The notes under the pieces are model-generated. The model worked only from the letters and a program-made list of their open reading frames with translations. It ran no database searches and was not told the origin of the DNA. From positions 1 to 46,997 of the forward strand of contig DASYQV010000010.1 of assembly GCA_036005125.1 (NCBI GenBank): a stretch of 46,997 nt of DNA, in the 5' to 3' direction. The DNA is from DASYQV01 sp036005125 (GTDB taxonomy: Bacteria; Acidobacteriota; Vicinamibacteria; Vicinamibacterales; UBA2999). How positions within the stretch are numbered: position 1 is the stretch's first letter; the number at the start of each line of letters is the position of its first letter. Below, piece after piece: positions 1-10,200 of this stretch. Both the position numbers and the translations under genes were made by a program.

Positions 1-3000
1 TTCGAGCCATCAGTCGACGTGATGCGATAGTAATACGTCGTGCTCGCAGACAGGCCGGTCAGCGTCATGCTGTGCAGCGCGACGAGCGTTGCGTTGGCGA
101 CCGTGTTCGTCAGGGCTTGCGGCGAGGTGCCGTACGCGACCGCTGAACTCGCTGGTTCGTTTGTGTTCCAAGCGATTGTCGCCGTCGTCGATGTGACAGT
201 GATATCACCCGAGATCGTCGCCGTTTCCTCAGCTGTGGCGCTGATATCCGAGATCGTAGGGGGCGTCGAGTCGGGCCCCGGCGGCAGGGTACTGTACCCA
301 ATCGCCACCTGCTCGAGCACCGGCGTGGCTGCAACGCTCGTGCTCAATTGCGCCTGATACTGGATATATCGTGCGCTACCGCCGATCGTCCCACCCGAGA
401 CCGCAACGGGCACAAACGAGCTCCAGGTCGGATCCGGCGTCGGCGTCCCACCTGTCCTCACGCTGAGGGCGAGGGTCGTGCCGGCCGGTGTCTGGCTCGT
501 CCAGGAGAGCGCACCAAAGAAGACGGGGGCGCCGGCGTCGAAGACGCGCGACACGAATGTGCCCGGCGAGGTCGAGGATCCCATCCGCACCCAGTCAACG
601 ATAACGGTGCCTTGGGACACGAAGAAGTCGCTGGCGGCAATGGGCCGCATCTGCGACGTGATGACGACTGCGTGTGTCGCCACGAGGGCCCCGTCGAAAT
701 AATAGAGGATGCTGTTGGCGTTCCAGTCGATACGATAACGGTGCGCGCCCGAGGGCACAGCGGTGAGGATCTGAGTTTCCGTCTGGATGCCGCTGACGTT
801 CGTGCGCGCCCACAGGCCCTGGCCCCCGTCGCGAGTGCTGAAAAGAGCCCACTGTTCCGTCACGATGGCCGCGAGGTTCTGGCCGAACCCGATATGCTGG
901 GCCACGTCTCCCGTGAACGTGGCCATGATCTCGAGGGAGTGACCAGGCGAGTAGAACGCATCCGTGTTGACGCGGGCCCCGTCAACCGTCAAGACTCCAT
1001 TGCTTACCGTGGCACTGCCTCCGACGGTCCATGGCGTGCTGGACCAACCCGTCGGCAAAGCCGTGCCCGAGAACTCCGCGCCAACTTGCGGCGGAAGGAT
1101 CACCTCGCCGTCGCCGGTCTGGGACACATAGGTAGACGTCCCGGGGGTCCCCGCGCTGAAATCCGCGAACGTCGTGTCGATGAAGGACAATGAAAGTGTC
1201 GTGAACGTGCGTGGCGGATCGCCGACCGGAGGCGCGGTGCCGGCGTTACCGAGCGGATCCGTGGAGCAGACGCGGTAATAGTAGGTCGTGGTGGGTGCGA
1301 GCCCACTTACCGTCACGTTGTGCGATGTCACCGAATTGGTGTCGGTCGTGCAGGATCCCAACGACGGCGAGGTCGCGAAGACGACACCGGAGGTCGATAT
1401 CTCGTTGGTTGACCACGTAATCACCGCCGTGGTCGCATTAGGCGTTGCCGTCACCGCCGAGATGACCGGTGGAAAGGTATCGGCCGCATAAGTCGCCGCA
1501 TACGAGCCGTGGCTCGCGCTGAAGATCGCGTATTCGATCCCCTTGACGGTCTCCACGACAAAGGGCACGTTCACGCCCCCGCGCGTGAGGTTGGTCAACA
1601 TCAGCGCTCCGGACCTCGCCGGCAGCATCGCCTGGAGACCCCGTCCGCCTGCCCCGACTGTAACCGTGAAGCCGAGGGTGCTTGCATTCCAGGTGATGGT
1701 CCCGAACGAGGAACTGTTGCGGCCGTCGAGCCACTCGAGCATCTGTCTCGACGACACCACGGGGACGCCGCGTGTTTGCGCCGACGCAATGATCGCGTTC
1801 GAGCTTGCCATCGACTGTTTCGGATCGTCGAGAGTGTTCAAGTCGGTGTGCATATTCGTCGTGAACGCACCGTAGAACCCCTCTGGTCCGAGCGCCTTGT
1901 CGAGAAGTCGGTCGACCGTGAATGAGTAGGTCTGACCGGACTCGTCGGTCATCTGTGTTGCGGCCTGATACACATCGATCATCGTTCCGCCGATGCCATT
2001 GATGTCGACGTCGGCGAAACGCATCGGCATGCCCGACCCGGTGAAGAAGCCTGGCCGGTTTGCGACCCAATCCTTCGGCCAATAGTAATAATTCGTATCG
2101 AAGCGAATACCGCGTTCCAACTCGACCCGCGGCTGTGTTGCGTAATCGCTCCATGCAATGCAGTGGGCCCGGTGGGTCACGCCGGATGGCAGGCTGGGAT
2201 ACGTCGACCGCATCGTCGCGATTTGGGTGTCGTACAACCCGGCGAGGGTCGCAGCGTCGGCCCAGTTCGTACAGTTGGTATTCAGGTGCATCCAGACCTC
2301 GAACCCTTGGGCGTTGTACGCGACGGCCTGGCTATCAGTCAGGTTAGGGTTCGGATAGATATAGGACGTGCTGCGAATGCATTCCCAATCGGCCACGGAA
2401 CAGCCTGGAGCGCTGAACGCCTTGTACTGCTCGAAGCGACCCGCCGTTCCGCCCGTCGCGTGGTCGTCGCCCGTCATCACGACGACAGCTTTCTCGCCGC
2501 GAGGGAAATACCAGAACCGTGGCAACGGCTTCCGGTCGGCGCTGACCTGAAGCACCAGGTTGGCCAGCAGCCGCTGATGCTCGTCGGCCTGAGGAATCTC
2601 GACCTTGTTCAGATTGACCCAGTCGGGCTGCGGATCAGTAACCGACGCGCCGTAAAAGAGATCGCTCGATCGGATCGGATCGATGCCATCGCGTTCCTGG
2701 CCGCTCCATGCGGGGTTCCCTTGCCGTGTGTATACGACCGATCGAGCCAGGTCGTACAGGAACGCTGCCGCCTGACCCCCACTGACGCCGACGCTACGCA
2801 GCGTGACTGCCGGATTCGTCGTCGCGGTTGTCGGGTCCGAGTAGAGCATGGCAAGTCCGGACGCGCCGTTCAGCGTGGCGCGATCCGCAGCGCCGTGGAA
2901 CTGGATCGACGACGCCACCAATCCGAGGCCGGGCCCGCTCGTCGTGTTGAACAGGACGTATGCATTCGATAGAGTGGCGTTTGCATCGGTCAATCCAAGA

Positions 3001-3803
3001 AGCGAGTACAGCTGCTTGTCGGGGCGCATCGCGATCAGGTTGCCGCCGCCGGTTACCCAGTTGCTGAACACCGTCACCTGCGATGGCGACAATGCCATCT
3101 CGCCAAGGATCACCACGTCGTACGCGGCAAGGTTTTGCGGCGTCACCGTCGCAATATCGGCAACCCCGAAGGCGTTCAGGCCCTCGGCGCGAAGAATCTC
3201 GGCGTAGTAGTACGTGAAAGGATTGGCCGCGCTCGTGACGACGAGCACGGGACCGCCTGGTCCTGCATTCGGATCCGGCGCGGCGACGACGTCAACCATC
3301 GTGCCCGCCGAAGGCAGCTCGACATTGTTGCTGTCGTCGACCGCCCGGCTGCGCAGTATCACGGTGCCCACCCCTGCCGGCGTCCACGTGTAGCTCCAGC
3401 TCGTTCCCCCGGTCGCCTGCCGCCACGTCAGGCCACCATCCAGCGACACCTCCACTCGGACAACAATGCCGCCGCCACCGTCACTCGCTGTTCCGGAGAT
3501 AGTGAACGGCCGACCGGCCGCCACGGTCATGCCGGAATCGATCGAGGTGATCGTCGACGTGGGTGGAGTGCTGTCGAGCAATGCGGCCGCGGTCGTCATT
3601 CCGGCGAGCAAAGTGCCCCTGGGCTGCAACCCGAGGTCGGCCAGCAGACTAACCGGAGCCTGCCGTACCATAGCCGCGGCGACCGTGACATTCGCGGTGC
3701 CACCGCCATGCGCGGCGAAAAGCAGCGTGGCTGCGGCGAGCGACAGGGAGCATCGCGTGGACAGGCGGAGAGCGGACCAACGTCGTGTGGGCGTCCTTTT
3801 CAT
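1..3803 (-). CDS. Giant secreted protein: ThuA-like + deacetylase-like + Fn3 domains (3' end outside window)
   Basis: My own translation is open without a stop from ATG 3803 to the window edge (about 1267 codons), so the C-terminus is missing. Residues 1-45 form a signal peptide (basic start, then a hydrophobic LSLAAATLLFA stretch). They are followed by an Ig-like domain (about 80-172), a ThuA/GATase-like segment (about 183-400, with NLIAMRPDKQL), and a polysaccharide-deacetylase-like segment that opens KAVVVMTGDDHATGG. A fibronectin-III domain, a concanavalin-like jelly-roll region and a second Fn3 follow. The core is closely similar to the middle of the neighbouring 4287-11912 protein. The segment LLADLGLQPRGTLLAGM matches the tail of that neighbour's dimethylformamidase-like domain, although the catalytic part of the domain is absent here. 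A weak AAGGG lies about 10 nt before the ATG, and a sigma-54-like site lies at 3921-3936. Role inferred: extracellular polysaccharide binding or processing. The substrate is unknown. Confidence 0.85.
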   Translation of the reverse strand, partial: MKRTPTRRWSALRLSTRCSLSLAAATLLFAAHGGGTANVTVAAAMVRQAPVSLLADLGLQPRGTLLAGMTTAAALLDSTPPTSTITSIDSGMTVAAGRPFTISGTASDGGGGIVVRVEVSLDGGLTWRQATGGTSWSYTWTPAGVGTVILRSRAVDDSNNVELPSAGTMVDVVAAPDPNAGPGGPVLVVTSAANPFTYYYAEILRAEGLNAFGVADIATVTPQNLAAYDVVILGEMALSPSQVTVFSNWVTGGGNLIAMRPDKQLYSLLGLTDANATLSNAYVLFNTTSGPGLGLVASSIQFHGAADRATLNGASGLAMLYSDPTTATTNPAVTLRSVGVSGGQAAAFLYDLARSVVYTRQGNPAWSGQERDGIDPIRSSDLFYGASVTDPQPDWVNLNKVEIPQADEHQRLLANLVLQVSADRKPLPRFWYFPRGEKAVVVMTGDDHATGGTAGRFEQYKAFSAPGCSVADWECIRSTSYIYPNPNLTDSQAVAYNAQGFEVWMHLNTNCTNWADAATLAGLYDTQIATMRSTYPSLPSGVTHRAHCIAWSDYATQPRVELERGIRFDTNYYYWPKDWVANRPGFFTGSGMPMRFADVDINGIGGTMIDVYQAATQMTDESGQTYSFTVDRLLDKALGPEGFYGAFTTNMHTDLNTLDDPKQSMASSNAIIASAQTRGVPVVSSRQMLEWLDGRNSSSFGTITWNASTLGFTVTVGAGGRGLQAMLPARSGALMLTNLTRGGVNVPFVVETVKGIEYAIFSASHGSYAATYAADTFPPVISAVTATPNATTAVITWSTNEISTSGVVFATSPSLGSCTTDTNSVTSHNVTVSGLAPTTTYYYRVCSTDPLGNAGTAPPVGDPPRTFTTLSLSFIDTTFADFSAGTPGTSTYVSQTGDGEVILPPQVGAEFSGTALPTGWSSTPWTVGGSATVSNGVLTVDGARVNTDAFYSPGHSLEIMATFTGDVAQHIGFGQNLAAIVTEQWALFSTRDGGQGLWARTNVSGIQTETQILTAVPSGAHRYRIDWNANSILYYFDGALVATHAVVITSQMRPIAASDFFVSQGTVIVDWVRMGSSTSPGTFVSRVFDAGAPVFFGALSWTSQTPAGTTLALSVRTGGTPTPDPTWSSFVPVAVSGGTIGGSARYIQYQAQLSTSVAATPVLEQVAIGYSTLPPGPDSTPPTISDISATAEETATISGDITVTSTTATIAWNTNEPASSAVAYGTSPQALTNTVANATLVALHSMTLTGLSASTTYYYRITSTDGS

Positions 3804-3920
3804 GGCACCGAAGCCCTTTGCAGGGAATGAATGCGGGCCGCCGCACGTCGTGGCCGCGGCGACCGCGCGTTGTGAACTCTGGGTTACCGCGCGTCGCTCG
3901 ACACGTGGCACCCACGCGAC

Positions 3921-3936
3921 AGCAACGGGTGCGCCA
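3921..3936 (-). promoter_or_regulatory. Putative sigma-54 (-24/-12) promoter of the 3803 gene
   Basis: The minus strand reads TGGCGCACCCGTTGCT. The consensus TGGCACG-N4-TTGCW is matched at 10 of 12 fixed positions, with the GG and GC elements at exact spacing. It lies about 118-133 nt upstream of ATG 3803, giving an estimated 5' leader of about 105 nt. The gene at 11912 has a similar site at nearly the same distance. No activator-binding site was identified. Confidence 0.5.
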
Positions 3937-4194
3937 CAGCCCGGGAGTCGGCTGGGACTGGGCGCAATCCATCAAAAGTCTGAGGAGAATCCGACTTTGG
4001 TCGAGTCGATCGGTCTGAGTCGGTCCGCTCCCGCGGCGCCGAGACACCGGAAAGTCACTCGTCAGGCAGACATTTGTACAGCCCGTGAAACCAACGGCGC
4101 GCGGCAGATACACTTCGTGCAGCCGGCAGGCGCAAGCCCTTCCGGACCGATCGCGGGGAATCCAGGAAATCCAGGAAATTTTGGCGTGCCAGCA

Positions 4195-4218
4195 GCCGGA
4201 GGCCTTCAGGCCTCCGGC
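4195..4218 (-). terminator. Hairpin after the 2541-aa protein gene
   Basis: A perfect 9-bp inverted repeat, GCCGGAGGC / GCCTCCGGC, with a 6-base loop. It lies about 70-90 nt beyond the stop codon at 4287. There is no clear U-tract, so it may be an RNA-stabilising or Rho-assisted element rather than a classic intrinsic terminator. Confidence 0.5.
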
Positions 4219-4286
4219 CGTGTCGCGTGTCGTGCGGGAAATTGCGGTAGGACGGCCTGCGGGCCGCCCCGAAAGGACGACTGGAC

Positions 4287-7200
4287 CTACGGGACGGGCG
4301 TGTTCATGTCCGTCGTGATTTCGGCCTGGGTCAACGCGCGATTGTAGACGCGTACGTCGTCGATCTGGCCCGCGAAGTACTCGCCCCAGGAATTGTTGCC
4401 GCCGATTCGAAGCGGGTTGGCGGTGGTGATGATGTTTCCGGTCGCGGCAGTCGTCGTCACGAGCGCCCCGTTCACGTACAGACGCATGTTGGAGCCGTCG
4501 TAGGTCATCGCCAGGTGCGTCCACGTGTTGAGCGGGAGCGCCGCTGTTCCCGCGACGGTGAGATCCACGCCGCCGTTGTTCATGTAGGCGGCGGGCCTCG
4601 GCGCGTTATCGTGCGCGTAGAGCACGTAGGCCAGCGCGTTCGCGCTTTCCTTCATGATCACCGTGCGCCAGCCGGACAACGTCGTCGGGCGCACCCACGC
4701 TTCCAGCGTGACCCTGGTGACATCGAGCACCGCGGCATCGTTGACGGTTACCCAATCGCTGGTGCCGTTAAACGTCAGCGCCGAGCCCGAATGCCCTGCG
4801 GTGGTCCTCGTCGCGCCCGAGATTACGCCGGTCAGGTTGTTGCCGGACGAGTCGAGCACGCTGGTTCCACTCGTCTCGCTGAAGCCGTATGCCGCGACGA
4901 GCCCTGGCGCACCATCGTCATTCACGATGGTGCCGGTCGCCTGCGCCCGCGCGATGGTGGCATTGAGAGGACTGCTGAGCGTGACGGTGAACGTCTCACT
5001 TGGCTCGATCGTCGTGTCCCCGTTGACCGTCACGGTGATCGTGGCGGCGGTCGTTCCAGGCAGGAACGTCAACGTGCCCGATTTGGCCGTGTAGTCGCTT
5101 CCAGCCGTCGCCGTGCCGTCCGCGGTGGCGTAATTGACGGTGACGGTCTGCGGGCTCGACGCGGACAGCGTTACATTGAATACCGTGTTGACCGTGCCGC
5201 TGTTACCTTCGGTCACGCTCGTGTCGGCAATGGTCAGCGACGGCAGCCCCTCGTCGTTCAGGATGGTCCCCACCGCTTGGGCGCGCGCGATCGTCGCGTT
5301 CACAGGGCTCGAGAGGTTCAGGACGAACGTCTCGTCGGCCTCGAGGACCGTGTCGCCGATCACCGGGACGTTGACGATGACGCTCGTCGAACCGGGCGGG
5401 AAGGTCGCGGTTCCGCTGGTCGCGGTGTAGTCGGAACCGGCCGTTGCCGTTCCATTCGCGGTCGCGTAGGCCACGGTCACGGTCTGCCCGCTGGCCGCCG
5501 ACAGCGTCAACGTGAACGGGGCGTTCCTGGTCCCGCTGTTGCCCTCCAGCAGTGACACGTCAGCCACCGAGATCGAGGGCACCGGGTCGTCGTTGACGAT
5601 CGTGCCGGTCGCCACGCTCCTCGCAACGGTCGCCCCGACCGGGCCGCTGAGCGTGACGGTGAAGGTCTCGTTCGGCTCGTTCATCGTGTCGCCGATCACG
5701 GGAACCGCGATCGTTTGTGTGGTCGTGCCAGCCGGGAACGTGAGCGTCCCGGATGTCGTCGTGTAGTCGGTCGAGGTCGCCGTTCCGTTGGCCGTCGCAT
5801 ACGAGACCGTCACGGTTTGACCGCTCGCCGTTGACAGCGTCACCGCGAACAACGCGTTGACGATGCCGCTGTTGCCCTCGGTGACGCTGGTGTCGGCAAT
5901 GCTCAGCGATGGCGGGGGATCGTTGTCGATAATCGTGCCAATGCCCTGAGCGTCGGCGATCGTGGCGTTGACCGGGCTCGTCAGGTTGACGAGGATCGTC
6001 TCGTTTGCTTCGTTGAGTGTGTCGTCGAGGATCGCAACCGGTGCGTTCTGCGTCGTCACGCCAGGGTTGAACGTGAGCGTGCCGCTCGCAGCGGCGTAAT
6101 CGGCGCCGGCGGTGGCCGTACCATCTGCGGTCGAGTAGCTGACCGTCACGGTCTGCGACGAGGGCGCCGACAACGTCACGGCCAGATTGAGCGTCACGGC
6201 ACCTTCCGTAATCGAGGCGTCGGCAATCGCAATCGACGGCGCCGGCGTCGCGAAGCTGTTGGGCGGATTGGCCGTCGGCGGTGAGAAGGAGGCGTTAGCA
6301 GCCGCATCGGCCGACCGCACGCGGTAGTAATACGTCGTGCCCGCCGTGAGACCCGTCAGCTGCACCGAGTGCGCCGTCACGAGCGTCGAATTCACCGGTC
6401 CCGTCGTGAGGGCGTTGGGATCGGTGCCGTAATCAACACGCGAGTCCGCCGCCTCGTCGGTCGTCCACGTAACGGTCGCGGTGCCGTTGGCCGCCGGTGT
6501 GGCGGTAACCGCCGAGATCACCGGCGGAATGGCATCGGTGCCGTACACGGCACGATAGGAGCCGGCGAGCGCGGGGAAGAACGCGTACTGAACGCCCTTG
6601 ATGGTCTGCGTCGTGTAGGTGATCGACGTGCCACCACGCTGGATGCCGGTCAGCCCCCCGAACGGCGTGTTCGTCGGCAACATCGCCCGCAGGTTGGTTG
6701 CCCCGGCGCCAACGGCGACGTCGAACAACAACTGGTTGGCACTCCACACGATCGATCCGAACGACGACGCGTTCCGTCCGTCGAGCCACGTGAGCATCTG
6801 TCTGGACGATACGACCGGCACGTTCCGGGCGATTGCCGAGTTGATGATGAAATCGGACCCCGCCGAATTCACCTGGTCGGTGTGCATGTTCGCCGTGAAG
6901 ACCCCGTAATACCCCAACGGGCCGACAGCATTGTCGAGCAGCGTGTCGATCGTCTGCGGGTAGGTCTGACCCGACTCGTCGGTCATCTGGCTGTGGGCCT
7001 GATAGACATCGATCATCTCGCCGGTCGCGCGCGCGAAACGCATCGGCATCCCGGAGCCGGTCATAAAACCAATCCGGTTGCCGATCCACACCCCCGGGTA
7101 GTGGTAGTAGGTCGTGTCGAGGCGGATGCCGTTGGTCAGCTCGACGTCAGGCTGGGTCGAGTAATCACTCCACGGGATGCAGTGCGTGCGGTTCGTGGTG

Positions 7201-10200
7201 GGTGACGGCACCGACGTATACACGCTGCGGAAGTTTGCGAGCTGGTCGCTATAGAAGGTCGCCAACGTCGCCGGGGTCCAGTTGGCGCAGTTGGTGTTGA
7301 CGTGCAGCGCGACCTCGAAGCCGTCGGCCACGTAGCCGGCCGCCTGTGCGTTGGTCAGCGGCGACGCCGGATAGATGTACGACGTGCTCCGGATGCACTC
7401 CCAGTCGTTCACCGAGCAGCCGGGAGTGCTGTAGGCCTTGTACTGGTCGAAGCGGCCGGCCGTGCCGCCGGTGGCGTGATCGTCTCCTGTCATCACGACG
7501 ACAGCCTTCTGCTCGCGCGGCAGATACCAGAATCGCGGAAGCGGTTTCCGGTCCGCGTTCATGTGCAGGATCAGCTGTCCGAGGAGTCGCTGCTGCTCGT
7601 CGGCCTGGGGAATCGCGATCTTGCTCAGATTCACCCAGTCGGGCTGCGAATCGCCGACCGCCGCGCCAAAGAACAGGTCGTTGCTGCGGATCACGCCGTT
7701 CCCGTCACGGTCCTGACCCGACCACGCGGGGTTGCCCTGCCGCGTGTAGACGATCGATCGCGCGAGATCGAACGTGAACGCCGCGGCCTGGCCGCCCGCG
7801 GATCCGACGCTTCGCAACGTCACGGCCGGGTTCGTCGTGGCCGTCGTCGCGTTGGAATACAGCGTTGCGATCGGCGCGGCACCGGCCGTCGTATAGCGAT
7901 CGGCGACGCCGTGGAACTGGATGGTCTGGCCGACGAGGCCCGCTCCCGGGGTCGTGGCCGTATCGATGAGAAGGTACGCGTTCGACAAGGTGGCCGCCGC
8001 ATCGGTCAGGCCGAGCAGGCCGGCCAGCTTCTTGTCAGGACGCATCGCGATCAGATTGCCGCCGCCGTTCACCCAGCTCGTGAACATCGTCACCTGCGGG
8101 TCGGTCAACGGCATCTCGCCTAGGATGACCACGTCGTAGGACGCGAGCGTCGTGGATGTGACCAGGCTGATGTCGGTCGCGTTGAACGCGTTGAATCCTT
8201 CGGTGCGAATGATTTCGGCGTAATACCGTCCGAACGGGTTCCCCGCGCTTCCGATGACCAGCATAGGCCCGCCGGGTCCCTGATCGGGCGGTGGAGGGGG
8301 CGGCGTCGCGACGGTAAACGACGAGGTGAAGTTCGCCGCGAGGGCATTGCCGGCAACATCCTTCACACGTGGATCGGTCGCGCCGCCGCGAACGGTCAGG
8401 GTGTGCGTGGCGGAGTACGCCAGGGGCTGATTCGGCGTCAGCGTGGCCATGCGTGCCGCGGCGCTGTAGGTCACCGTCGCCGCTACGAGGGCATTGCCGG
8501 GATCTCGAAGCTCGATGGTACTGGTCGAGATGGTGGCCGGGTCCATCGCCTCGTTGAACTGGATGTTCACGGCGGTCGTCGGACTCACGCCGGACTGTCC
8601 GGCCGGCGGCGTCACCGACGAGACCGTCGGCGGGGTCGTGTCGGGCCCGATGCTGGTCACGAACACGACGTCGACCCAGTAGTTCTCCGACTGGAACGTG
8701 CTGTTAGGGAATGCGCTCGACGAGGCGTAGCGGTACGCGCCGTTGACGCCGTCCTCGCCATCGGCGAGCGCGCGCAGCGGCCCGTTGGTGACGCCGGTCA
8801 CGAAATAGTTACTGCTGACCCCGTAGCGACCGACCGGGGCAAAGTACGAGGCCATATACGTCGTGTTCGCGAGGACCTGCTGCGGCGTGGCAAACGTCGC
8901 TGTCTGCCAGCCCGAGGCCGACTCGCCCGTGAAGGTGACCGTCGCGAGCCGGGTGCCCGCGTTCGTCCAGAGGTTCCCCACGTGCGTCCCGGTGTTCGTC
9001 GGGTATTTGTAGAAACGAATACCGGTGATATAGCCGTCTTTCGATGTGCGGAAGCGGACGCCAAGCTCCAAGGCGTTGGGATCGGTGTCCTGCCGATCAG
9101 GTGTTATGGCCGTGCTCCAGATGCTGCACGGGCAACCGTCGGGCGGCGGCGGCGTGGCGGAGGTCGTGAACGACCACGAAAAATTCAGCGCCAGCGCATT
9201 GCCCGCCACGTCTTTGGCTCGCGGGTCGGTTGCACCGCCCAGAACCGTCGCGGTGTATGTGGTCGAGAGCGACAGCGAGGACGACGGGTGGAGCGTCGCC
9301 GTGCGCGTGGCCGGATCGTACGTCACCACGGAAGGCACAATCAGGCTGGACGGATCGCGCAGCTGGAAGGTGCTCGACCCGATTGTCGCCGCGTCCATCG
9401 CTTCGCTGAACGTCGCCGTCACGTTCGAGTCGATGCCAACCGAGGTCGCGCCATTCGCAGGCGAGACCGCGGTCACGGTCGGCGGCGTCGTATCGGGCGC
9501 GATGGAGGCGACGAATACCAGATCGACCCAATCGTTCTCCGACTGAAACGTCTGCGTGGGGAACACGCTGGCCGCGTTGTACGCGAAGACGCCGTTGCCG
9601 CCTCCCTCCGTGTTCGACAACGCGCGCAGCGGCGGGTTGCTCACGCCGCTCGTCGCGAAGTAACCGGTGTTCGAACCATAGTGTCCGCCGTTCATGTGAT
9701 ACGAGACGACATAGGTCGTGTTGGCCGTAATCGCCACGGGAGAGCTGAAGAGCGCCTGCTGCCAGCCCGACGCCGTCTCGTTGGCAAAGGTCACGGTGGC
9801 CAGACGCGTGCCGCTGGCCGACCAGAGATTGCCAATGTGCGTGCCGGTGTTCGCCGAGTACTTGTAGAAGCGCACGCCGGTCACGTACCCATTGACGCTC
9901 GACTGGAACTTCACACCCACCTCGATCGCCGAGGTGTCGGCATCCATCTTGGCAGGTACTGCGGTGCCGCTCCAGATGCTGCATGGGCACGTCTGTCCCG
10001 TGACGTTCACGGTGACGCCGGAGCCCGGCACTTCCATGTTGCCGGTGTCATCGACGGCGCGGCTCTTCAAGGTCACGCTGCCCGCTGCCGACGGCGTCCA
10101 CGAGTAGGTCCAGCTGCCACGCCCGGTGGCCCGCTGCCACGTCGTCCCGCCGTCCACCGACACGTCGACCAGGGTCACGAACCCGCCACCACTGTCGGAC

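Larger units (their letters stand above)
3804..4286. other. Intergenic region between the two giant secreted-protein genes
   Basis: This is 483 bases without a convincing gene. It holds a sigma-54-like promoter for the 3803 gene (3921-3936) and a strong hairpin after the 4287 stop (4195-4218). The open frames that cross it lack family resemblance and ribosome binding sites. I see no RNA gene in it. Confidence 0.6.

Noticed and set aside
4920..6238. A regularly spaced repeat array that could suggest a CRISPR
   Set aside because: The period is about 330 bases and each unit encodes a Calx-beta domain; there are no short repeats with unique spacers.
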